DNA from: Dendrobium chrysotoxum
Lineage: Eukaryota; Streptophyta; Magnoliopsida; Asparagales; Orchidaceae
Reading direction: 5' to 3'
Length of the DNA stretch: 64,000 nt
NCBI GenBank assembly: GCA_019925795.1
Contig: CM034303.1
Span: 5,146,001-5,210,000, forward strand
This document shows positions 46,763 through 57,799 of this stretch, piece by piece. The translations under genes and the position numbers were made by a program. The notes below the pieces were generated by a model. The model searched no databases, had not been told where the DNA came from, and saw only the letters and a program-made list of their open reading frames with translations. Every line of letters starts with the position of its first letter. Position 1 is the stretch's first letter.

Positions 46763-47798
46763 CAAGGTTGTAAAATCTGAACCGGACATCGAACAAAAAA
46801 AAAAAGGAGAGGTTCACAATTTGACTGATCGAATTGGGGTCCAACCGGATGACATAATAAATAATAATATTATTAAAAATTAATAAAATTAACATAATAA
46901 TTATGACAGTCAAATCTTAAACCTCATAATTCTAAGAATTTAAACTCTGTACTTTTAGTAGATTGTCACATATTATCTCTTAATATAATTAAATTATTAA
47001 ATAATTTAATTAAATTAAAATCATGAATATAATTATATACTATAATTAAATTATTTGACATATAGTTTAATTATATTATATTTATAAATATTTAATAATT
47101 TAATTATAATTAACTTTTACATTTAATTATAGTGATAATAAAAGAAATTGTTATAATATACATTATAGCAAATTTATAATAAGAATAATATTTAATATAA
47201 TATATAAATTTATAATATTAAAAGTTTATATTTTTAATTCTTATAATATACATTATAACATATTTATAATATATACATTTATAATACAAACTAAAAAACT
47301 TTGCAGCCCAACTTGCCCACATTCATAACCCAACCGACCCAAATTCGCGACCCAACTAACCCAAATTCGTAGCCCAATCAAGCCCAAACTTACATTCTAA
47401 CTCACATAGTATTCATAAAACTTTTTTAATCCCACATCATAGAAGAGTTTGAGATAGTTGACTTTTAACTCTTTATATAATGTGAAGTACATATTTTCTA
47501 TAACAAAAAATATTTTTTGAGATGACATGCATATATTATAGTATAATTAATCTTAATATTTAATAAAATATTTTTAAATTTCAAAAGAATTTAATAAATT
47601 AAAAAATAATATTTATAATTTAATTAAAACAAAAAAAATTATAGAAACAATTGGTTCTTCCCAACCTAGACCGGTTTATCAGTTGAATCATTAGTTCAGC
47701 CCAGTTCGATGCAAAGCCAGTTTTTAAGCTGGATCGAACCAGACAACTGACCTGTTCAAGGTTGAACTGGCTAGTCCGATCCGATTTTTAAAACCTAG
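46763..47798. mobile_element. Non-autonomous hAT-like element, 1,036 bp
   Basis: Ends CAAGGTTGTAAAATCTGAAC and GATCCGATTTTTAAAACCTAG form an inverted repeat of about 25 bp. Flanks are CATAATAC (46755-46762) and CATAATCC (47799-47806), an 8-bp duplication with one mismatch. The subterminal parts carry further inverted motifs (TCTGAACCGG, GAACCAGACAAC, GAACTGG). The AT-rich middle has no transposase. Confidence 0.75.
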
Positions 47799-47972
47799 CA
47801 TAATCCCTATGCTTGAATGATTCGATCAACAACTTCTAATACCCACGTTATGTGACCAATAACTCTTATCCTCCTTTTCTTTTAATGGCATGCATTCAAT
47901 TTCATGCAAACGAATTGGCCTCAGTACAGGGATATGCTTTCATGGTGCTAAAGCACCCTTCATGCCCTTACC

Positions 47973-48278
47973 TAGGGATGTCAATATTTGACATAACCCG
48001 AAAATTTTAGATTAAGGTCAACCTGTTTGAGAAACGGGTTGAGTTCAGATTCAGGTTTTTGACCTGTTTGTAAAACCAAGTCAGGTTCAGGTTGACCTGG
48101 AAACCCGGGAATGACTCGCATGACCCAGGATTTCACGTCGAGTCTGTCATGACCGTGTCGAGTCTGCAAAATGCCTGTGCTCGAGTTGAATCGAGCAGTG
48201 ACCGCGTCAAGTTCAAGTCGAGTCGAATAATATCGTATTAATTCCGAGTTGAACCCGAACCGAACTTTGACAACCCTA
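47973..48278. mobile_element. Decayed hAT element related to 5102-5778
   Basis: Starts TAGGGATGTCAATATTTGAC and ends CTTTGACAACCCTA. A perfect 8-bp duplication CCCTTACC flanks it (47965-47972 and 48279-48286). Subterminal CCCGAAAATTTTAG and GGTTGAGTTC-like stretches match the GC-rich copy after C-to-T decay. 306 bp, no coding capacity. Confidence 0.85.
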
Positions 48279-48646
48279 CCCTTACCTCCAAAGAAAAATG
48301 ACTTAAACTTTAAAAAAAAATTCTTATTTTTCAGAAGAGTTTTTTTTTAATATAATCACTAAAAACAACTAATAATAATGATTGGCATAAAAAAATTGCA
48401 TAGCTCAATATCATCATACTAACATGCATCATTACCCACTAAGATTGTAGAGCATTTTTAAAGTCATGGCTTGGAAAGAGCTTTTAAATGCATAATAAAT
48501 CATAAATTAAAATTTTATATAAATTTTATTTATTTTGAAAATATGTATTTGCCTATCAAAAAAATTAATTTGATTTAGATTAAAAAAAGACATTACTCTA
48601 AGGGATTTTAAAATTATAATGAAGGTGAATGAAAGACATTAACTAA

Positions 48647-48873
48647 GATTTCATTTGGGGCACCTTTCCTATTGCTTTTTAAAATAAATTTCTAATAAAA
48701 AATTTCATTAACTAAACATTTTTATACTAAAAAAGCTATTTTAAAAAACAATAAAAAAATCATCTCAAACAAAACCTAAGACTTCATTTAGAATAACTTT
48801 TTCACTATTTTATAAAATTGTTGTAAGAAAAAGTACTTTTTAAAGTTGTTTTAAAAAACAACTTCCCAAACCC
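48647..48873. mobile_element. Two Tourist-like MITEs sharing one TAA
   Basis: 48647-48776 (GATTTCATTTGGGGCAC to CATCTCAAACAAAACC) is flanked by TAA at 48644-48646 and 48777-48779. 48780-48873 (GACTTCATTTAGAATAAC to TTCCCAAACCC) uses the same central TAA and another at 48874-48876. The second probably inserted into the target duplication of the first. Confidence 0.75.
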
Positions 48874-48876
48874 TAA

Positions 48877-49469
48877 GTTTATTCATCAAAAAATTGGATG
48901 AATTCAGCTATATGACCCAATGATTATATCTAATGTATTCAAACCTCTTTCCAAAACCCTATTTCCAAAGCAACTATATTGGTTGGAGGATTGTTCAAAA
49001 TACAATTGATATTAAAACTAATATTGCTTAGATTTGTTTAAGCAATTCTCCACATACCACAATATTTTCATGGCCTTAATCACATCTGAGGAGCAATGAA
49101 GAACACTTCTCACATTAATCTCAAGCTTGACCATGGTGATGATGCTGCTGGAATAGCCTCAATAAGAGCATCAAATATTATAAAAACAAGAAAAGTGTAA
49201 GAGATTTTAAGCAAATCTCATGCTCCCCCATAACTCCACTACAAATGAAAGAAGGATGAAGTCAAATAGGAAGAAAAATCTTTTGATTAGTTGCATAATT
49301 CCTTCATTTCCTCTACACACCACCCCTTCTCATTCCATTACACCATTAGAAAGCCAACAAAGAAGCCACACATAGCAAAAGCTAATCAACTAAAAAGAAA
49401 CATTCCTCCATTCTCCTCTATCAAACTTGCTCAAAACATCACTTGCTATCATGCATTGAATCTTCAAGA
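48877..49469. other. Intergenic, AT-rich
   Basis: No recognised gene. Open frames in this part are short and have no domain. Confidence 0.4.
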
Positions 49470-49910
49470 GCAAAACTTACATTGTCTTCTCCATTAACCC
49501 CTTATCATGTGGAAGTCATTGAGCCAAGCTCATGTGCATTCTATCTTCACAACTTGAGCTCACATTGTGTTCTACATTAACCCCTTGCTATGTGGAAGTC
49601 CTCGAGCTTCACTTCCCTACTATCTTGCATTCTATCTTCACAAGCTAATATTGCATTGTCTTCTACATTAATCCCTTGACTTGTGGAAGTCCTCAAGCCA
49701 AGCTTGAAAACACCACTTCCCAACTATCATGCATTGTCCTCTACATTAAGACCTTGCCATGTGGAAGTCCTCAAGCCAAGCGCAAAAGCAAAACTTACCT
49801 ACAATGGTGCATTCCATCTTCGCAAAATAAACTTGCATTGTCTTCTACATTAAGCCCTTGCCATGGTGAAGTCCTCGAACCAAGCTCAAAAACTGCATTG
49901 TCTTCTCCAA
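49470..49910. repeat. Irregular tandem repeat, five to six copies of 60-105 bp
   Basis: Each unit begins CATTGTCTTCTACATTAA and contains CCCTTGCCATGTGGAAGTCC and often CAAGCCAAGC. Unit length varies because the second half is deleted or replaced. The open frames at 49291-49497 and 49676-49999 partly cross it and are not convincing genes. Confidence 0.75.
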
Positions 49911-49998
49911 TGTTGTTGTCCCCTACTCCACACTATGTATTCTACCAAATTCATTGCAAGACTAAAACAAAAGAACCAACAATCCCTAAGCTGATTTA

Positions 49999-50128
49999 GA
50001 CTTCATTTGGGACAACATTCTTATTGCTTTTTAAAGGAGGTTTTTAGTGCAGCAATCTCTAATTCAAGAAATTTTTTTACTAAAAAACTATTTTAGAAAG
50101 CAATAAAAAAGCCGTCCCAAACAAACCA
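49999..50128. mobile_element. Tourist-like MITE, 130 bp
   Basis: Starts GACTTCATTTGGGACAAC after TTA (49996-49998) and ends GCCGTCCCAAACAAACCA before TAA. Same family as 7867. Confidence 0.75.
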
Positions 50129-52758
50129 TAATGAGTGAAGAAAAGATTAATGAGTTATCCATCAACCTCTAACAAATATCAATTATCCACAAGAGATTTA
50201 TCAATAAGCGGTGCAGCTAACAGTTCTAATTCATAGTCAAGCCTCAAGTTCTTCTTCCTGCAAGGTTTTTCATATAAAAACTTGCTATCAATCTTACCAT
50301 CTGCATATCTGAAATTTCAAAGGCATAAAAAACATAACTTTCTCATAATTTGTAAGAACTCTTCCTCAAAGAAACAAATTTTAAGAGATTGAGAAGAAAA
50401 ACGTGAGAGACACAGAGAGAGGTTGCTGTTGGAATCTCTCACAATCAGAAGAAATCTTGAATGAAAACAGGAAAAGCTAAAACCGATTAACTACATTTAA
50501 TTAAATCAAATTAAAAAGCAAAAAATGGCAGAAATCATAACTATAGAAATAGAAAAAGAAAATTGATTCGACCATCAAGAAAATAACAGAGCTTCATATA
50601 ATAATCTGAACTCTGAAGAAGCATCACTGGCGACTGTAAATGAAGAAAAGCAATAACAACGATACTACAATAACAATAAAATTAAAAAAAAAAAGATTTG
50701 TGGAAGGATAGAAAGAGCTCAGAAAGAACGCAGCGAATATGTTGAACTAATCATTTTTTGATCGGCTCATGAAAAATCGTCTTCTTTCATCATCGTTTCC
50801 CTCAAAATCAAATGATTTCTCCAAACTATGAGAGAGAGAGAGAGAGATAGAGAGAGAAAAAGGAGGGGGTGGAAGGAGAAGGGGCAGATGAGAGAGAGAG
50901 AGGGTGGAAGGAAGAGTAGGTGGAGAGGGGAGAGAGAGAGAAGGTGGAAGGAGGAGAAGGTGGAGATGATGAGCCGAGTCTTATAATGAGATCAAATAAA
51001 CCCTAAAGAGATCTAAGAATCCCAACCGTCCGATTAATAATCTAGCGGCTACGGACAGGGACAGTCATATTTATAAGAATTTTAAAAGCTTTTTTTTTTA
51101 TATTAATGGCCATTATATTTAATTAATTAATATTAATATTATATTTATTTTAAAAATAATTCAATATTATTATATCTATTTAATAAATTTTAAGTCAAAA
51201 TTTTCTCTCATTATCTCTCCTCGTACAAAGATAATAAATTTTTTATATTTATAAATTTTAATGCAGAGTTTTTTTTTCTCTTAATATTTATTTTTTTATT
51301 ATTTATAAAGATATTATAAAATTTAAGAAAATAATAAAGTATTTTTTTATTGTTTTCATGTGCATAAATAAAGTAATTAATTCTTATGAAAATTTAATTA
51401 TTTAAGAATTAATTATTTAAAGGTTATTTGTTTTCATTTCATGCGAAAAAAGGAGTGAAAAAATAGCTAAATTTGTCCTTAGCTCAATCACATAAATTAG
51501 TCACAAAAAGTTTTAGTTCAATTCATTCATTAGTTTAATCCTTTGCATAAAAAAAGAGAATGGGCTTTTAAAGGGAATAATCAAAGATTTATCAATTTTT
51601 TAGTATCGTAAAGCCGTAAAGAATCTTGCAAGAATTGTGGAAGAGTTGGTAGAGAGTTTTCTCTCCAACCCAGAGCCACTATGATACAAACAACTGCGAT
51701 TAAATCGCTCATCAGCCATAAAAAAAGTTGTGAATAAGCTATTGATGATGGCCTACAGTGAAAAAGTGAAACTTGTACGTGCGATTAACACGAGCTAGAT
51801 TGATTGCTATGAGCGCAATAACAAGTTGTAGGCCTGACCCAATTTTTATATGGTTTAGCGACTAACTTATCTTACAAGTAAAATGAAAATATCGATTATG
51901 ATGAGATATTTGCTTCTGTAATCCATATGAAAACTATTTATTCAATAATTTCTCTAAGTATACAAAATAGTTATTATATCTATCAAATTGGTGTGAAATA
52001 TGATTTTTGAATTGATTGTTGAAGATGAAATATATATCGAGCAACTCTTTTGACTAAATTAATCGGTTTATATTGTTTATTGAAGAAATATAATTCATAT
52101 AACGGACCCCACGTACCGACGATCTTATTGTGTTGACTTATTAGCAATATGAATTATATCTATCTTTCTATGAAGGCTTTAGCTAAGTACATAAAAGACA
52201 ACACACGACAAGGTACCACAAACACATTTATTTTTCATTAACTTGAAATTAATTATGGTTGTTGAAGTTCTTTTAATACAATAAATAACATTGGATTCCT
52301 TTATATTCCTATGTCATATCATATTGGTCTACAAAATTAAGGGTGAAGAGATAGATCAATCAAAAGATTTTTTTTTTTTTTTATATCAATAAGATACATA
52401 AGAAAAAAATATGAATATAGCAGGAACGGAATTAGCCTCTCTTTTGAGGGTGGGCAAAATCGAATTGTGAAATGAATAATTTTATATTTTAAAATTTTCA
52501 ATTAGATATTTTGATCAAATTTAATTATAATAAATTTGAAAATTATTAAAATTATTTTAAAATAAATGATATGAGGGAAAATATTTAAATTTTATATTAC
52601 ACTTATCTCAAAATAAATTCAATAATTTTAAGCAACATCTAAATAAAAAGTTTAGCTAGAATGTCTTGGGACAAAAACTTCCCTTACCTTCTAATAGGCA
52701 CCCCCTACTTATCATTTTTTTTCTTATTTACCATTTGTGCTTACCGATCTCTTACTTT
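50129..52758. other. Intergenic with a GA-rich leader-like stretch
   Basis: GA-rich repeats at about 50826-50950 end near GATGATGAGCCGAGTCTTA and could be a plant 5' leader, but no coding frame follows on either strand. A dispersed repeat fragment with AGGGTGGGCA at about 52430-52460 matches 17318-17352. The rest is AT-rich with nothing recognised. Confidence 0.4.
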
Positions 52759-53215
52759 CTACAACAAGTTTTTATCGCACTAAGTGAGGTTGGCTACATT
52801 AATCTTTTTCTCTATCATGTCATAATAAAAGTCAAAATCTCATCTAATTTAAAAAAGATCATTTTGAATGTTTTCTAATCAAATCTTTTTAGATCTATTT
52901 CTACCTTTTTTAACATAAGTTGAATCTAATACATCTACTCTCCTAATAAGCTCATCAAAAAGCTAACATTATGCACCAAACAATTTAAGACGGCTCTTTC
53001 TGATCTTATTTGCACTGGAACTACTCCAACATTTTCACGTATATACTCATTTCACATTCTGTGTCCAAGTGTAAAGCCACTCATCCACCTGAGCATCCTC
53101 TTCTCTGCAACACTTAATTTTATGATTCTATTTTAATGGCAACATTTTGCGTCATAAAACATTGTATACCTTACAACCGTCTTATAAAAGTTTCCCTAAT
53201 CTCATGCTTTCCATG
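52759..53215 (-). mobile_element. 3' fragment of an RTE-like LINE
   Basis: Aligns with 62078-62510 of the better LINE, including CTCATCCACCTGAGCATCCTC, TGATCTTATTTGCACTGGA-like and GGTTGGCTACATTAAT, the last being the GTCGGCTACATGAAT 3'-end motif. Only the C-terminal and tail part survives, with many changes. Confidence 0.7.
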
Positions 53216-53394
53216 AAAAAAAAAAAAACATCAACATCCTGATATAAAATTTTATGATCAAATAAGTCTCAAAACTTCTAAATTTATTTTTTAAATATTA
53301 TAATATAAACTATCTCTATATTACACTCATCTCAATAAAAATTCAAAAAAGTTTAAACTAATAAATTTTAATTAAAATATTCTCATAAAATTTT

Positions 53395-53829
53395 GGGTAA
53401 ATTTTTAAAATAAGTATCATTAATAATTAAATTATGTGATTAAGTATATTATAAAAAATTAAAAATAGATATAGTCGTCTGTTCAATGGATCACTTACTG
53501 GCCCAGTCAACAATTTTAAAAATAATTTTTTATAAAAAAAATTTAGAAGTAGCGTAGCAGTTTTCCGATTGAACGGGTGACTTGCTACAGTACACTATAA
53601 TCTTTTTTTTTTTATTATTATTTTTTAAATCAAACTTATATTTTTCAACGGAAAAAAATTAATTAAACTTAAGAAACAGAAATTTTATTTTAAAATATAA
53701 ATTAATTTGAGTGTCATTTTTATTTTTTTAATAGAAATCATTGCTCAAGTTTACATCATTAATTCAAGTTTTTTATTTTAATAAATTACCGTTATCTTTT
53801 TAACAATAAAATGTCATTAGTTGACATAA

Positions 53830-53860
<31 letters not shown>

Positions 53861-54331
53861 GTTAGTTTATCTATAAATATTTTGAATTTAAACATGTAAT
53901 CAAATTTTTAAAATATATATTCTAACTGCAATTCCCAAACAAGCCTTACGGTATTAAATTTTAATAAATTATCTTTAAGATTAATAAAATTAATGTAAGA
54001 TAGATATTCATTTGTCAATACTAAATTATAAAATTAAAATATATAATAATTAACAATGATATTAAAACTAATGTAATTTAATTAATTTGTTTCCTTTGAA
54101 AAATATAAATTTGATTTAAAAAATAAAAACATAAAAAAAATAATGTATTGTAACAAATCACCCACAACTTACTATACTACTTTTAAAATTTTTTTTAATT
54201 ATTTTTTTAAATGCTAACTAGGCAAATAAGTCACCCGTTAAAAAGGTAACTATACCTATTTTTAAATTTTTTTATTACATATTTAATCACATAATTTAAT
54301 TACTAACGATATTTAATTTAAAATTTTGCCC
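53395..54331. mobile_element. Non-autonomous Mutator-like element with long inverted repeats, 937 bp
   Basis: Ends GGGTAAATTTTTAAAATAAG and TTTAATTTAAAATTTTGCCC. The inverted repeats run for at least 130 bp with shared TTAATTATGTGATTAA-like and CCTATTTTTAA-like blocks. A perfect 9-bp duplication TAAAATTTT flanks it (53386-53394 and 54332-54340), the Mutator signature. The middle holds an AT-rich core with a (TA)n run at 53830-53855. No transposase. Confidence 0.8.
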
Positions 54332-54340
54332 TAAAATTTT

Positions 54341-54877
54341 TTCACAATTTCCCACTTGAAAGTAGTGATCAAATGGCATTACTATTCTCTCCTATTATGA
54401 ATTGGAGTGATGCATTTATTCCAAATGATTGAAAAAATAAAATAAAATAAAATCTCTTTTGATTCCAACAGTTACAACATTGGTCATCATAACACTCTAT
54501 ATTTATGATCTCCTTATGAATAATGACAATTGGAAATATGGAATTCCTTTCAGCTCTTTGCACCCAACTTTTTGTGCAATGAGTAAGAACAAAAATTCAT
54601 AACCAATCATAGGATATATCCACATATCACAACTTTTTTAAAGTATTATATTAATACCTGAAAATTTATATTTATTTATATAAAATTTACATTTTTAAAT
54701 AATATCAAAAATATTATTAATATTTATTTAGTTAAAATAAAATATATTTTATGTACATTTTGATATAATTTAAATGTTAAAATAATATATAGATAAATAT
54801 AAAAAATTTATTAATTAATTTAAATGCTAAAATATATCTATTATTTATTATAAATACTTATAAAAATATATATTAAT
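54341..54877. other. AT-rich intergenic DNA
   Basis: No gene supported. A 64-codon minus-strand frame (54369-54563) has no domain. Confidence 0.4.
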
Positions 54878-54880
54878 TAA

Positions 54881-55327
54881 GACTTCATTTAAGATGACTT
54901 TCTTTCTGCTTCTTCAAACAACTTTATAATACAAAAATTAAATTTTTTTTCTAATTTTTGTACTAAAAAACCGCTTTAAGAAACAGTAAAAAAATCATCC
55001 CAAACTAAGCATAAATCTTCTAACTCCGGCTTCATTTGGGACGGCTTTCTTACTGCTTAAGCCAACTTTCTAATTTTGTACTAAAAAGCTACTTTAAGAA
55101 GCAGTAAGAAAGCCGTCCCACGTAAAGCCTACTTCAACACTAGTTATAACAAGCAAATAAACATAGGCTTCATTTGAAACAACTTTATTGTTGCTTTTTA
55201 AAATAATTTTCTAATAAAAAAATTTTTAAACTTCATTTATGGCAGCTTTTGACAACCATTCTTTTTACTAATTTCAAAAAAAAATTAATACTAAAAACCA
55301 ATATAAGTGCTATCCCAGACAACCTTA
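54881..55327. mobile_element. Cluster of three Tourist-like MITEs
   Basis: 54881-55011 (GACTTCATTTAAGATGAC to CATCCCAAACTAAGCA) has TAA on both sides (54878-54880, 55012-55014). 55028-55129 is the best-preserved pair of ends in the window: GGCTTCATTTGGGACGGC against GCCGTCCCACGTAAAGCC, with about 30 paired bases. A third, rearranged copy runs from about 55166 to 55327 and appears to hold a second, nested left end near 55230. Confidence 0.75.
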
Positions 55328-55954
55328 AAAACAACAACAACAAAACCTGAAAAACGATTCATCAATTCAAAGTTCACAAACAGTACCCACAAAATTAAGA
55401 ACAAATGTCAAATAAATATAAGATATACAGATCATTTTTAAATCCTCAACTCTTTCTAAAGAATCAAAATAACCCCCAGCTATATAAAAATATCAATTTA
55501 ATCCCTTAAATTTTTAAATAGAGAACAAATTAATAATTCCGTAGAATCATTCAAGTCCCTATTTAAAAAAAATGAAAATTTGTAATAATTGACGATCATT
55601 TTAATCATTCATAAAAAAATCAGGAGATCATTTTGATCTGTATGTCTAAATATAATCAAACAAACTCGAAGCGTCGTACGACGGTAAAAATCAAGTAAAT
55701 CTACCAGGAATTCAACAAGAATAAAAAAAAAGATCAATTTGATCTAACATACAATTCTAACTAAAAAACCTGATCAATCCAGAATTAAATCAAAGACTAA
55801 CACAAAGGTTCAGCTTTAGCACTGCAGAGACCAATAATCATTAACATGCCCAAACACAGCAATAATCAGAAGTCTAGACTGCAATTGCAAAGGTTCAGAC
55901 ATCAGAGAACTAAAACATCAAAACTACACTAAACATAATAAAATTACTTATCTT
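55328..55954 (-). other. Alfin-like gene 3' flank and intergenic DNA
   Basis: No coding frame. The part next to 55955 should be the 3' untranslated region of the minus-strand Alfin-like gene. Confidence 0.4.
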
Positions 55955-56443
55955 TCATGCCCTGGCCCTCTTGTTGCTACAAGCAGGGCACTTGTATTGC
56001 TTGATGTGCTCGGCTCTAGCTGGAGTGATCCTAACACATTTGCCATGGAACCATTTTTCGCATATGTCGCAGCATATCCAGAACTCATCATTTGCGTAGT
56101 TGTCGCCGCAAGCACCGCATAAGGTATTGCCATGCTCATCCTCCTCGTCTTCTTCTTCTTCGCTCTCGTCGTCGTCTTTCGGAAGAGCCAACTTCGAGGT
56201 CTTTGTCTGGGAGGGTTGGGAGGGCTGTGAGGGCTGTGCTCAGAAGATTTTTAAATAAATTAAATAAAAAAAAACTAGACCAGTAGTATTCTAGATTTGA
56301 TAAGTGTGTAAATTACCTTTGAGTTCGGCTTGCTGCTCTTGTTGTTGCCATTGGGAGTTTTTTCTTTTGATTGTTTCTTGACAGTTCCAGTGACAACTTC
56401 AAATATGGTGGGAAGGCTGTTAATCATGTTGAACAACCGCTTC
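55955..56443 (-). CDS. Alfin-like PHD finger protein, last two exons
   Basis: Minus strand: exon 56443-56317 and terminal exon 56233-55955, with a short GT-AG intron (donor AAAGGTAATT, acceptor GAGCACAG). The first exon gives KRLFNMINSLPTIFEVVTGT, the end of the Alfin N-terminal domain, starting with one base of a split Arg codon after acceptor TTCACAG. The second has a Ser/Gln/Pro and acidic linker, then a C4HC3 PHD finger (LCGACGDNYANDEFWICCD, CEKWFHGKCV, IKQYKCPAC) ending NKRARA. Alfin-like proteins are nuclear and read H3K4me2/3; the cage Trp (EFWICCD) is present. The earlier exons are not found in the window. They may lie beyond 64,000 across a transposon-filled intron, or may be lost. 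Confidence 0.9.
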
Positions 56444-57007
56444 CTGTGAATAAAGAGCATAAGGTATATCAAGCTTTGTCCTATTTCTTATTCAAACTCG
56501 AGCCATTTTAATGTTTTGAAGCAACAAAAAAATATCAATTTAGATAGCCATGATGACGGATCTAATTAAAAGAAACCAATCCTTCGATATGATTGATCAG
56601 ATTTTGAGGTTTTCAATCAATTACAGCAATTCCATTTCAGATATGAAACTAATGTGTTTTGGAAGCAAAAACAGCAAAATAGAGAAGAAGAAATACAGGA
56701 ACACAAATATAGGGACTGATTTTTTTATTACTGCTTCAATTAATAACGAAAAATAGAATTGATCTACTATTCGAAAGAGCGATCGGCTCTCCCACAAACA
56801 CTAGTCACCGCTAGGAAACTCACACCAACAAAAAGAAAATAAACTCAGCATACATAACACGAAAACCCTAGACAAAACTCCTCCTTAAATAGACCTAACA
56901 CAATTAAAACATTCCTAAAGTATTAAAACCTTCCACAATTAAAACATTCTTAAAATATTAAAATCTTCCATAATTAAAACCTTCCTAAACAACTCCCCCT
57001 CGATTTC

Positions 57008-57193
57008 TTACATAATGAATAATAGCTCTTTCAGCCTGATTATGTCGTCCCCCTGGCGTATCAATACTCCCCCACTACCACCACCACCACCACCAAGACG
57101 CACATTGTCCTCAAGGTGGAAGGATGGGAACCGTCTCCTGATCATATCTGTTTTAACAACAAAATCTGCTTCATGTCGAGAACCACTTAGCAC
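57008..57193 (-). pseudogene. C-terminal tail of a Ty3/Gypsy pol polyprotein
   Basis: The minus-strand frame contains RRRFPSFHLEDNV, close to the FPxxxLEDKV motif that ends many plant Gypsy polyproteins after integrase. It is followed by a Gly-rich stretch and a stop just before the polypurine tract, the normal place for it. Integrase itself is missing upstream. Confidence 0.65.
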
Positions 57194-57799
57194 ACAATCA
57201 AGTTATATATCCTTCATTATCTGCTCGTGCTTCACTTTAGAGAATATGTCATCTTTTAGCAGTTTAACATCTTTACTAATGCCTTCACTTTTTATCAGAT
57301 CCAATCTTGGGCTTCTATTTGACTTTCATGCTTCAACTTTTCTTGTTTCATCATCCACATTGGTACCAGAAACAACTCCTTGATCTAGCAATCCTTCAGT
57401 ATCGTCTACTGCTTTCTAAATCACCTTAACCTTTGCACGCAACTTTTTTAGCTCCAAGATTCCGGCAAATGCTCTTATAGACTTCTTTGGGCTGTGATGC
57501 TTGCCTCATGCTTAACTGAAATTTTTAGGTTGTCTTCTCTTAATGTTCAGAATATGAAGATTTCTAAAAGAAAGGGTGTGTTCTTCTAGAGACTCAATCT
57601 CATTTTCCAAAGAAGCAAAAAGGGGAGCACAAGCATTTAATTCTGCCTTCAGCCCCTTATTTTCTTTTCCAAGCGCTTCAACTTTTTCTTTTAAATCTTC
57701 TTCTTGAACATTTCCACAAGAATTTCTTCAGCTGGAAACTTCATTTGCACAATATCAATTGACCCAAGACCCTTAAGTATCTGCACCAACTCAAAGAAC

